The notes beneath the pieces were generated by a model. That model saw nothing but the letters and a program-made list of their open reading frames with translations, ran no database searches and had not been told where the DNA came from. From positions 62,001 to 126,000 of the forward strand of contig CAJQUW010004580.1 in NCBI GenBank assembly GCA_907163375.1: a stretch of 64,000 nt of DNA, given 5' to 3'. Positions 32,805-41,272 of this stretch are shown here, piece by piece; within the stretch, counting starts at the first letter, position 1; each line of letters begins with the position of its first letter. The translations under genes and the position numbers were made by a program. This stretch comes from Prostheceraeus crozeri (taxonomy: Eukaryota > Platyhelminthes > Polycladida > Euryleptidae).

Positions 32805-33466
32805 AGTTTGTAGATAACCATGGGAGTTTTCAAAATATCACTTCGAAATCTAAATTCTTCCGGACACTCTTGCGTAAAGTCAATGAATAAGTAACCGTGT
32901 GGTTTTTCAGTAGCTGCTTGAAAAATTTCAATTAAGGCTTTTGATCCTCTGGGTGCAACTTGTCGCGCTAAAATTTCAAATTGACTTTTATCTCGCGGAT
33001 TCTTGAAAATAGCATAATAGTGTGTATTCAGGTTTCGTGTACGAGCTTCTTTTCCATCAGGAAACAAATTTTGTGTGATATAGATGATAAAGCACCTTTT
33101 ATGATGTGCTGCGCGAGTGAACATATCTGTAACATCTTTTGAATTCTTACTTTCTTTTAATAGATCATCCAATACAACAACATCATTAGACTGAAGTTTA
33201 TCTACTGCAATAATTCCTTCATGTCTAATAAAGTTGCGACTTTGCAATTCCTGAAACAGCGACGGTTGATAAATACCATAACACCAAATCACTCGATTGA
33301 TAGGTTCCTTAAACAACTCCCTTCTTTTATCCAATAAATTCAGCGTGAAAACAGTTTTACCTGCATGAGATGGACCTGATACAGTCAGAACTTTATCACA
33401 TTGAAGTCTGAAATCCATTTCATTACTTTGAGATTCAACATTTGCATAATTAACGCTTAAAGCCAA
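32801..33466 (-). CDS. FtsK/HerA-type packaging ATPase (A32-like)
   Basis: A frame of about 220 residues that looks whole; the true ATG is uncertain because the frame enters from within the upstream gene. It has Walker A GPSHAGKT, Walker B VVVLDDLL and a sensor-like FIIYITQNLFP. A C-terminal KPHGYLFIDFTQ stretch is typical of Polinton and virophage packaging ATPases related to poxvirus A32. It would pump the element's DNA into the capsid. It overlaps the upstream basic-protein gene by 17 bp and the downstream 230-residue gene by 4 bp, showing tight packing. Confidence 0.9.
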   Translation of the reverse strand: MALSVNYANVESQSNEMDFRLQCDKVLTVSGPSHAGKTVFTLNLLDKRRELFKEPINRVIWCYGIYQPSLFQELQSRNFIRHEGIIAVDKLQSNDVVVLDDLLKESKNSKDVTDMFTRAAHHKRCFIIYITQNLFPDGKEARTRNLNTHYYAIFKNPRDKSQFEILARQVAPRGSKALIEIFQAATEKPHGYLFIDFTQECPEEFRFRSDILKTPMVIYKL

Positions 33467-33815
33467 AGATATTACCCAATAGGTTACCCACGACAGGAGC
33501 TAACATCGGTAGTAACGCTGGAAGGAAACCGCCCTTTTGTGTTAGAGTTTCCCTCTTTCTTTGAAGGGTGACTTTAGGATTGGAGATGAAACGCAATTTC
33601 GTAGCATATCGCTTAAGTAGCTTTCGTTGTTTTGGTGCTAATTTCTTCGTCCTCAACTTTCTCACATGAGAAATAATTTCACGAATGAATTTATCGTTAG
33701 CATGTCGTATAGCATTGTATCGCTGATTTGCTTTCATTCGTCGGAGAGCTTTAATGGCTGAAGAAAACTTCGAAAACTTTTGACTTTTACGTTTCGTCAT
33801 TTTACGTTTCGCCAT
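33450..33815 (-). CDS. Small basic virion-type protein with GG-hydrophobic tail
   Basis: A 121-residue protein from ATG at 33,815 that looks whole. The first 95 residues are very basic and helical (MAKRKMTKRKSQKF, LRTKKLAPKQRKLLKRYATK). The end is TQKGGFLPALLPMLAPVVGN plus a short glycine/hydrophobic tail, an amphipathic or membrane-active segment preceded by a GG protease-like site. This type of protein is recurrent in animal Polintons. It could be a core protein or a membrane-penetration peptide precursor cut by the element's protease. I do not know a formal family name. Confidence 0.65.
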   Translation of the reverse strand: MAKRKMTKRKSQKFSKFSSAIKALRRMKANQRYNAIRHANDKFIREIISHVRKLRTKKLAPKQRKLLKRYATKLRFISNPKVTLQRKRETLTQKGGFLPALLPMLAPVVGNLLGNIFGFKR

Positions 33816-33866
33816 TTTCCGTGTTAGTCTTTGCTAAAACCTATCTTTACCACATTTGCATAGGTA

Positions 33867-34190
33867 CTAACTATTGCGACATAAGTGACACTCGAAATGA
33901 GCAATATCACAGTGGCTACATTTGCAAAGTTGAATGCAATTACGTATAAAACAGCGTTGACAAAAAGCATGCTTACATCTTTTGAAGATGCGCTTTTCAT
34001 TTCCATCCTTTCGCTTACATACATCACAACACATAGTTTCACCGTTACTGATGTCTATAGCAAGTCTTTTTGAAGATATGAATTTGCTAGCCTTTTCTAA
34101 ATAATAGACACATGTACAGAAGGAATATACTTCGAGAGTGAGCAGGCATAGCTCGAAAACCAGTTGTGCTACAATCAAGTACCACTGCAT
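33867..34190 (-). CDS. RING-like cysteine-rich protein with N-terminal membrane segment
   Basis: About 107 residues, probably from ATG at 34,190. Residues 3-33 are hydrophobic (LIVAQLVFELCLLTLEVYSF), consistent with a signal anchor. The second half has CCDVCKRKDG, CKHAFCQRCF and CKCSHC, then CHLC, matching the spacing of a RING-type zinc-binding fold (C-x-H-x2-C-x2-C in the centre). A membrane-tethered ubiquitin ligase-like factor is an inference. It sits between the basic protein and an unknown gene whose end abuts its start. Confidence 0.5.
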   Translation of the reverse strand: MQWYLIVAQLVFELCLLTLEVYSFCTCVYYLEKASKFISSKRLAIDISNGETMCCDVCKRKDGNEKRIFKRCKHAFCQRCFIRNCIQLCKCSHCDIAHFECHLCRNS

Positions 34191-34192
34191 TT

Positions 34193-34531
34193 TCAATTTT
34201 TCCTTATCGAAAGTTGAATGTGAATATCTGAAATCGCTTCAATCACTAGACTGCTGACATGATGGTTAAATGCGTTAAGACGTTCAGCAATTTTTATCAT
34301 ATGTCTTTTAAAAAATTCTTCGGGGTGATCTACCACTTCCATTGAATAAGAAGCAAAAGGGAAAGAGCGAGTTTCCACCTCTTCCTTTCCAAAATGACTA
34401 AACTTAATTTTCGCAACTAATCGCGCCATGACAATGCTATCAGAGAATGTATTCATTAACTCTAGAAATAGAGTGCTAGAATCATCGACCACTGCTTCGA
34501 TGTCGGTCTCATCTTTATGAAAATTTATCAC
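34193..34531 (-). CDS. Polinton hypothetical protein, unrecognised
   Basis: An open frame of about 110 codons without an obvious ATG near its beginning, so the start is uncertain. Composition is protein-like (FLELMNTFSDSIVMARLVA, EEFFKRHMIKIAERLNAFNH), with mainly helical character and no motif recognised. Its end abuts the RING-like gene. I cannot assign a function. Confidence 0.4.
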   Translation of the reverse strand: MINFHKDETDIEAVVDDSSTLFLELMNTFSDSIVMARLVAKIKFSHFGKEEVETRSFPFASYSMEVVDHPEEFFKRHMIKIAERLNAFNHHVSSLVIEAISDIHIQLSIRKN

Positions 34532-34551
34532 CTAATCTAGAACAGCTCCTT

Positions 34552-35223
34552 TTAAACTTTGCCTATGAAAATGTAATGTTCCGCAGTCATTTGAGAAAGA
34601 CATGATCGCTTTTTAACTAACCCATCCATTGCATGAAACCAACAACTCTTCTCATAGTAACATTTATTGAATAATAGTAACAAGCATGCATTATAAATCA
34701 ATGGTTCGAAAGAGATAAAAAATAGATACAGCTGGTAACTATCGTACAGCGAGCAATGATAACCATACAGGACTTTGGCAGTGTTGAGGTAAGGAGGAAA
34801 GAAGCATTCGTTATGAACGTAGCTACTACAACGAACAGACAAAATAGGAACAGGGAAATCCTTAAAACGTTTCGTGACTTCATGATAGTGTTGATTCACT
34901 CTACTATCCCAAGGCGGGAGCAAAATATCATCAATGATTAAATTGGGAAATACTTTCCTCTCCTTACCAGGATTATTACAAAAGATGCGTATAACATTGA
35001 AAGCAGCTAACCATCGTTTAAAGTCAATAAGAAGAGCACTGTCACAAGAAAAGCCATAGTCTTGTAAATATTTCAGATTAAGTCCATGAATGTGTTTTCT
35101 CGCCCATTGATCAACATTGGGATTGCAGTTGGCATGTTGATGATAGACACTGACAATCTGATATGTCCAATTGTTCATAGCAATAGCACTGAGCTCCTGT
35201 ACAGGTTCACCCTCACAATCCAT
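34552..35223 (-). CDS. DEDDh exonuclease-like protein
   Basis: A 223-residue frame from ATG at 35,223. The very start reads MDCEGEPVQELSAI, which fits exonuclease motif I (D-x-E) of the DnaQ/RNase T group. Near the middle of the C-terminal half, YHCSLYDSYQLYLFF fits motif III (H-x4-D) of the DEDDh type. The motif II aspartate is not certain (SALLIDFKRWLAAF is a candidate). Bases upstream of the ATG also look coding (an IIIF-like lead), so the true start may be further up. A proofreading or RNA-trimming nuclease separate from the polymerase's own exonuclease would be unusual for a Polinton. It appears open here; completeness is uncertain. Confidence 0.5.
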   Translation of the reverse strand: MDCEGEPVQELSAIAMNNWTYQIVSVYHQHANCNPNVDQWARKHIHGLNLKYLQDYGFSCDSALLIDFKRWLAAFNVIRIFCNNPGKERKVFPNLIIDDILLPPWDSRVNQHYHEVTKRFKDFPVPILSVRCSSYVHNECFFPPYLNTAKVLYGYHCSLYDSYQLYLFFISFEPLIYNACLLLLFNKCYYEKSCWFHAMDGLVKKRSCLSQMTAEHYIFIGKV

Positions 35224-35275
35224 AAAAATGATGATAGAAGCCTAAAACGGAAATTTACACATCTAAGGAAACGTT

Positions 35276-35401
35276 CTATAACATATTACAAAATGAAGAA
35301 TTGCATCGATGCTTTTCACGACAAAATACACAAATGATATGATGGCAACGAAGAAGTAAAATGTATCTAATAAGACCACGCCTACGACACTCAAAGCACA
35401 T
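35276..35401 (-). CDS. Small RING-like cysteine-rich peptide
   Basis: A 41-codon frame: MCFECRRRG, then LRCHHIICVFCREKHRC, then SSFC. The cysteine/histidine spacing is like a minimal RING or zinc ribbon. The frame is open further upstream inside the neighbouring gene, so this may be the end of a longer protein. It is the second cysteine-rich small protein in the right-hand block. Confidence 0.35.
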   Translation of the reverse strand: MCFECRRRGLIRYILLLRCHHIICVFCREKHRCNSSFCNML

Positions 35402-35435
35402 AAGCGAATTGTCATAGGGTAGAGTTAGGAAAGGA

Positions 35436-36210
35436 CTAGTAATTCTCCTTCTTTGATTTGCGTTTTGATGCAGCATTCTTCTCCGACTTGCGCTTCGTAC
35501 CACTGCTGTTAAGGATTTGATCAATTATGTCGTCCACGTTGGGTGGTTTTGGAATATATAGGATGGAATCAGTGTGTATCGAGAGAGAGGCTATTTTGTT
35601 ATCCTTGTGCTGACTATAATATAGCCCATTCACTTTGAAAAGGATATCCCAAGTACCTTCTCCGAGCTCATCACATCTGATGGGTATTGATTGATCTCCC
35701 TCCTTCTTATAGTAAGTACACCAATGTGATACCGGTAGGCAAATGTGATTACCATCCCAAATCTTTCTATAGGGAGTATCCTTGTCATCTCTCGCCTTCC
35801 ACTCTTGAGCAAGAGGAGTAGGAATGTCCATATTTAATGTCACGTACTCCTCAATAATATCAAGTTGGCGGCGAATGTACGGACTCACGGGGATCAGTAT
35901 GTAGTCCCCATACTGATTGCGCATTATCTTGACATCCATGGAAGGGAGCATTCCCGTTTGGAGTACTACGCTATGATCGTCATAACGCAAGACTTGTTTA
36001 AATTTACGCTGTAGCGGTGTAGGATTATGTACCTTGGTTGTTTCTTCCACTGGCCTCAGTTGTAGATGATCTGATCGTAGCGAACCTTATAACGTTTGAC
36101 CGCCATTTTGTCCTACTAGTGCAGCAGATGGAGTAGATGCCTGAAAATGAAAAAGACTGTATTAAGTTTACGTTCAATGGAGGAGAGGGAGGGAAGTAGC
36201 GACTTACCAT
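35436..36210 (-). CDS. Polinton right-end protein with nuclear-localisation-like tail
   Basis: A start codon at 36,210 is directly followed by a donor (GTAAGT) and a 67-bp GT-AG intron-like stretch (36,141-36,207), just as in the polymerase gene. The main open frame, about 36,050-35,436, gives some 200 residues: NPTPLQRKFKQVLRYDD, GDYILIPVSPYIRRQLDIIE, GEGTWDILFKVNGLYYSQ and a basic tail GTKRKSEKNAASKRKSKKEN, which looks like a bipartite nuclear signal. No family is recognised. As the first minus-strand gene inside the right terminus it may be an early regulatory or DNA-binding protein. Whether it is whole is uncertain. Confidence 0.5.
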
Positions 36211-36309
36211 TTTAGTTGGATAATAGAACAGGGAAGTAGAGAGAGAAAGAAAATGTGCGTCCGTCACTCGTGTGATTCAACGATGGAATGATTCTCACTG
36301 TGGAAGGCT

Positions 36310-36362
36310 CGCTATTTATATAGAAATGCTTGATTCTCATTGGATGATGATCCTCATTGGAC
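36310..36362 (-). promoter_or_regulatory. Right-end promoter: two CCAAT boxes and TATA
   Basis: On the minus strand, TCCAATGAGG and TCCAATGAGA (ATTGG on the plus strand at 36,356-36,360 and 36,339-36,343) precede CTATATAAATAG (36,313-36,323). The ATG at 36,210 lies about 105 bp downstream. The design mirrors the polymerase promoter at 19,930-19,980. Confidence 0.65.
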
Positions 36363-36364
36363 AA

Positions 36365-37363
36365 TAACATCAAGCTGATTCCAAATCTGGCCTCCGTTTA
36401 CCAATCCGAGCGTTCGTTCGCCCGCTGGAGCTGTTTCTTGGGAAATTCTAACTCTGTCGTTTTTCGCCAATCTCCCAAAATGTTAAATGGCGTCTCACAT
36501 CTAAACGAAGGCAGATATGAACAAGCCGTTTCTTTCAGTGAATTTGTCTCACTCTTAGCTTTCAAACGAGCTATTGCACGACAAAATCCGTCTACTAGAA
36601 GCAAAGTTGGAAGGTTGGTGCCGAGGGGGGGGGACGTCAGCGAAAATATTTCTCTCCGATTAACTTGAAACTCACCATGTTGATAGAGAATTTGACGCTG
36701 ATTCCAAATCTGAAATCCGTTTTCCCATCCGATGCTTCGTTTTGACACTACAGCCCAAAACGTCCCAAATTCTAACTCTGTCGTTTTTCGCCAATCTCCC
36801 AAAATCTTAAATGGCGTCTCACATCTAAACGAAGGCAGATATGAACAAGCCGTGTCCTTCAGTGAATTTGTCTCACTCTTAGCTTTCAAACGAGCTATTG
36901 CACGACAAAATCCGTCTACTAGATGCAAAGTTGGAAGATCGGTGCCGAGGGGGGGGACGTCAGCGAAAATTTTTCTCTCCGATTGCTTTCAATTCACCAT
37001 ACAGATGCAGAATTTCACGCTGAATCCGAATCTGGCCTCCGTTTTCCCATCCGAGCACTGCTTCCACTCGAAACATCCCATTTTCAACCCAACATTCATC
37101 AGATTTCACGAAAATCATCACACACTATAGCCTCAAGTCAAAACCTGGCGGTCGCCAAAGTCCACCACGACACTCTGTCGTTTTATCGGGGGGGGGGACG
37201 TCAGCGAACCTTTCGGACCAACCTGGCCGGCACACCACGACAGACCTCTGTCGTTCCAGAGGGGGGGGAGTCAGACTCGAAGCACCACGGCGGCCGACCA
37301 CAACCTCTGTCGTTCCAGAGGGGGGGGGCGCGCCGGTCGGGTGTTCGCCGTTTTATTACTACT
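36365..37363 (-). repeat. Polinton right terminal inverted repeat with internal modules
   Basis: It mirrors the left terminus and contains at least three module copies marked by G-runs (about 36,627, 36,951, 37,187, 37,261 and 37,320) and five CTCTGTCGTT words, the complement of AACGACAGAG. Two roughly 320-bp modules at 36,380-36,660 and 36,700-36,960 are close copies of each other, so the right repeat is longer than the left by about one module. Confidence 0.9.
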
Positions 37364-37369
37364 CACGCC
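37364..37369. repeat. Target site duplication, right (cacgcc)
   Basis: Identical to 15,449-15,454. Confidence 0.95.
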
Positions 37370-37776
37370 AGAAATAACAGAATATCAGTCGACGTCATAA
37401 TTCGCTGCAGCTTCAAAAAATGATTGTTCGGACAATTTCATTTCTACAGCACAACTACGTCTTATTCGTGAGTTTTTCTCTAACGTTATCCTGTGACTAG
37501 CATCATCCTTTGTACGGTCTTATGTCAAGCATAATCCCAAGCTATTACCGCCTACGTTAGTGTCACGGCACTGATGTCCCATATCAAAAGATTTTGATAC
37601 CTCGACATTGATGCCACTACGCTAAATCTGAGCTCCCCGCGCCCTCGCACCACCTGAAAAAGTCAGTTATCGACGAAAAAATGAGTCAGCCAAGCGAATG
37701 TCACGACCTATGTGTTTGGTCACGACACGTAGGTCATCATGGTTGTCATGGTTTGTCATAGTGTGAACGGGGCTTA
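37370..37776 (+). mobile_element. Right half of the older TIR transposon
   Basis: Continues the element interrupted at 15,454 and ends GTGTGAACGGGGCTTA at 37,776, the inverted copy of the left end at 14,685. It contains several CACGACA and TGTCACGGCACTGATGT words that mirror the left half. It has no coding capacity. Confidence 0.65.
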
Positions 37777-38575
37777 AATGTCGCAACAATTTCCAGCAAT
37801 TCAATTTATGCTTATTCCTGTTACGTGAATACTCGTACACTACAAGACATGAGTCGAATGAGTCAGACTAAGTGTACTCAGTTTTAGCTAATATTTATGC
37901 GCCATATGAAAGAGGTGAAGTACATGCGCCTGAGTTTCCTTTTAATAGACGTATGTGCATTTCAAGAAGCTTAAAATCACATTTCAGATAGTCACTTGAA
38001 GAGATGTAATTGAATACAGCGTGAAAGTGTACAACTCAAAATCTGAATGATTTTAATTTGCAGAATGAATACAGATGAAGTTGACGATTCCAAAATTGCA
38101 CTGTATTTAGGATGTGAATATAATGAAATACTGAAACGAAATCAACAAAAAGTGAACTGAATACGCGTCTACATCGCATGCATCGGCAGATCATGGAGGC
38201 ATTTGGCGACGCAAATACAAGAGCACGCACAACGGTGAGAAACATGCTGTCGAACTGGGAATGCTTGGACGCTTGTGATTCATCACTCTTTAGTTGATTG
38301 CTCATTTGTACGATGCGAGCTCACATCGTAATTACCTCATGAGGTAATTTGTGTAAAGTATGTGTTTCACCATGAGTTAATTGATCTTTTTGTAATAATG
38401 TGCTTTGTTTCTATCAGTTCTTCTTCTGTTCTTGTATCTATCCTCAAAATTACTAAATATATAAACAGAAAATATTCGACTAAAATATCCATTTTATCTT
38501 GATAAAGAAAAATCCGCCGAAATAGAACGACAATTGTGTGAATGAAATAAAAGCCGTGCTTTTGCTTGTAGGCCA
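37777..38575. other. Non-coding stretch with a 20-bp palindrome
   Basis: No gene was seen. AATTACCTCATGAGGTAATT at 38,331-38,350 is a perfect palindrome. The rest is AT-rich, unremarkable sequence. Confidence 0.5.
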
Positions 38576-38584
38576 TTGAAACAG

Positions 38585-38640
38585 ACTCCCAATTTTTCGC
38601 CTACTTAAGCCTCATCAGAGGATAGAAAGGAGTTCCAACA
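38585..38640 (-). ncRNA. Hammerhead-ribozyme-like motif
   Basis: On the minus strand: CTGATGAG, helix II GCTT-AAGT-AGGC, then GAAA (38,618-38,593). All invariant boxes of the two-box core are present and helix II closes with four pairs, one of them G-T. ACTCC upstream and GGGAGT downstream could pair as helix I. The expected place is the terminal repeat of a Penelope-like element. A cleavage-site UH is not settled by eye. Confidence 0.5.
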
Positions 38641-39439
38641 CTGCAAACATGAATTCTAAAATTTGGATATTTTGAGGGTAACATAGTCAGATGAGTCAAT
38701 ATGATAGAGATGATGGAAAAGAAGTAATTAATGATGCATTTAAAAATATCTTGTTGTATAAAAGTTCAAGTCTTTGGTCGTAGAGTCAAATGAATAGAAA
38801 TTGCGAGTATTGCCATTTTTCTTCTCTTAATTGAGTTAATTTTCGATTGGCATTTTTGTATTAGATGTGCTTCCATCAGTCCTAGATTTGTGCTATCTTT
38901 TTCATTCTTCAATATTTCAGTTTTAAAGTTGTTAGTTTATCAAAGTTCTTGAGATGTTTCAAGACAGGTGATTATGCACATGGTGTTTCTCGGTGATCAT
39001 GCTCCTTGATTCTCAGCGGTTGATCAGCGGTCGGATAGTTTTTAAAAGCGCTGACATTGAAGACATACTAGTTTATGAACAACATTTTCCTCGTCGGTAA
39101 TGCTTGGAATAGCTTCTAATAATTCGACATTGTGATGCTTTGTTAAGCATCAAGAGTGCAATCGCCAGAAGATTTTTGATAGAAATTTGAGACGAATTGA
39201 TTGTCAAAATGTAAAGTAAGAACATGCAGCTATATTGTCTAATTGCAAAGTAATTGAAATGTAACTGAAGAAAAACGGAGTAATTTGTAATTGTTATCAA
39301 TTGCATTTCATGAGTAGTTGACACAAGTCTCAGTATGAATAACACTAGCTATCCAGGTGCATGCGTAGAGAATTATCGAATAACATGCATTTGAAGAATT
39401 TGGCGCCATGGTTAGCAAAGACTGCTCAGTATCTACACT

Positions 39440-39500
39440 CGTAGAGTGTTGGGCTGATGAGGCTTAAGTATGACTTCGAAGCAACTTCTGGCTCCTTTTT
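39440..39500 (+). repeat. Inverted partner of the 38.6 kb hammerhead-like repeat
   Basis: GGGCTGATGAGGCTTAAGTA at 39,450-39,469 matches the minus-strand sequence at 38,618-38,600 in opposite orientation. Downstream it reads GACTTCGAAGC, so the GAAA box is eroded. The two repeats enclose about 0.8 kb of AT-rich sequence without a visible reverse transcriptase, as in internally deleted Penelope-like copies. Confidence 0.5.
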
Positions 39501-40392
39501 ATAGAATTTCTTGAAGTTGCAATTGGCAATGAATGCAAAGCTATTATAAATCAAACTCAAAAGTAGATTTTAAAAGATTCAATTTGAAATTAAAAATCAT
39601 TTTTTGACATAATGATTCATTTATCCCGCAAAAAATCATTTTTTTAAATGAAATTTCAACTTTCTCGGGAAAACCTCATGCGAACCAATGAAGTGATATT
39701 TTTGTCATATTGCATGATTTTTTCTTGGGGAATCGCAACACCAACAGTGATCGGATTTATTCATAATTTCACTACAATTTAACGATTAATCCCTGATAAC
39801 ACTAACAGTAATCTTTCTATCATTTTAGCATCAAAGTTTCATTTCATACATCGAAATAATTGTTACATGAAAACGCAACGGTTTTTAATATAAATGAGCA
39901 GCTAGTAAACTGTTTTATCAATTGATAGCATACGAAATGAACAGTCAGAAATAGTCAAGTAAATCAGTTTACAGGTTAATCACAAATGCCGATACCTGTC
40001 TATATGACACCTGTCTGCATAATACAGTGTAAATATCAGCAAATTAAGCCAGACTGATGTTTCTAATTGCACGACTTTGACAAGCACAGATCATTAAAAT
40101 GACAAATTTTTCCAGCATTTTGTTTACAATTTTGACATTTGAAACATTCAATTTAATTCCGCACAGGTGTATGGGCTACTTCATAGCACAAACGTTCCGC
40201 TGAATAGAATTATTTGAGATAAATTATGAATATGATTTATTCCGCATTAATCCAATTATCAAAGTGACAACAAATTATTATCATATATATTAAAATCAGA
40301 TATATTATCATCGCATGAAATGAAGCTGTTCATCGGTAAATTCCGCTCGTTGTCCTATTTCTTCAAAATGAAGCTATGAATGAAGATATATT

Positions 40393-40465
40393 ACCTTTCA
40401 AATGGCAGCCTAAATGTTCGGTCGGCGCGTAGCGCCAGACGATTTAGGCTGATCATTTGAAAGGT
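40393..40465. repeat. 73-bp two-part inverted repeat
   Basis: ACCTTTCAAATG...CATTTGAAAGGT (40,393-40,404 with 40,454-40,465) encloses CAGCCTAAAT...ATTTAGGCTG (40,406-40,415 with 40,442-40,451) around a GC-rich loop containing GGCGCGTAGCGCC. It could be a tiny palindromic MITE. Confidence 0.75.
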
Positions 40466-40701
40466 ATGCATTGTTACTGAACCTAAAATCCATGACATGA
40501 AAATTCCAAGATTTTGATCTGCAAAAGACTAAAATCTATGATAATTTTCTACATAACCCATGCAGCTCAGAACATAGAGTATGTCAAGCTTGAGATATCT
40601 ACTGATCATAATTGTGAACCGTAGGAATCTCCTCAATGCCATTTTCACTGGGAACGCGAAGATGGATGGTGAAGTGCTTCTACCTCAATGGTATTACACA
40701 A

Positions 40702-40745
40702 CAAATTAGACGGCCGTAATCATTCAATTAAGGCCGTCTAATTTG
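40702..40745. repeat. Perfect 14-bp hairpin
   Basis: Arms CAAATTAGACGGCC and GGCCGTCTAATTTG enclose a 16-base loop. The arms are perfect, so the structure is young or maintained. Confidence 0.8.
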
Positions 40746-41272
40746 GAATTGGAGCTATACAAACGACTTTCATAGAAAAATGACAGGCGAAATATCGACT
40801 GACAACCCTATTTACTCAGTAACAATGTAAATATCAAGAGCTTCATTTCTAAAATGTCTAAGCCTACATGTAGCAGAGGTCGCGATGCCACTTTATGTTG
40901 CCTTAACAGCAAAACATAGCTCCTTCTTCCCCCATCATTAAGGAACACTATTGACATAATTCAACTCGAGTGACGACTTCAAGGTCACTTCATCAGGAAA
41001 TTGCAAAGTGAAAGAGTTAGGTGAATGAGTCAAAGATCGTCACTTTTTGCTTTCAATAGCCGCTTGAAACAAGACAGTGATGTCAGAGAAAAGATATCAA
41101 TATTCATAAAAAGGTAATATTCTAAAATGGAAATAATGAATTACAATAGAAATCATACATTTTTCATCAATATACATCGACTGAAGACGATTCGGCGGAT
41201 TGCATGACAAAAAGTACATAAATTTGATGCAAATGTCTGAATAGGCCTATAGAAAATCATTGTGTTTTATCA

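Larger units (their letters stand above)
15455..37363. mobile_element. Polinton (Maverick) element, 21.9 kb
   Basis: A complete-length fossil Polinton. Both ends start AGTAGTAATAAAA and are flanked by the same 6-bp duplication. The terminal inverted repeats are 0.9-1.0 kb. Gene content is diagnostic: protein-primed family B DNA polymerase, retroviral-type integrase with chromodomain, adenain-type protease, packaging ATPase and double-jelly-roll capsid protein, plus accessory genes. The plus-strand genes are at 17.5-18.7, 20.1-24.2 and 27.3-28.6 kb; the minus-strand genes fill the rest. The perfect duplication and only about six differences in the outer 300 bp of the two terminal repeats suggest a recent insertion, although terminal repeats can be homogenised. 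Several genes are broken, with about ten breaks overall, while others look whole. Confidence 0.97.
39501..41272. other. Non-coding stretch downstream of the GPCR gene, with hairpins
   Basis: No gene was seen. It contains two strong inverted repeats (40,393-40,465 and 40,702-40,745, listed separately). At 40,996-40,960 on the minus strand, CCTGATGAAGTGACCTTGA is another hammerhead-like first half in which the GAAA box is not clear. Confidence 0.5.

Noticed and set aside
15455-37363. An LTR retrovirus or LTR retrotransposon because of the integrase and long terminal repeats
   Set aside because: The terminal repeats are inverted, not direct, no reverse transcriptase is present, and the element encodes a family B DNA polymerase, capsid and packaging ATPase, so it is a Polinton.
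36398-37423. Long open frames (up to 176 codons) in the right Polinton terminus
   Set aside because: They arise from repeated modules of the terminal repeat, occur in several frames and on both strands, and contain poly-G-coded glycine runs. The same sequence in the left terminus is also non-coding in character.
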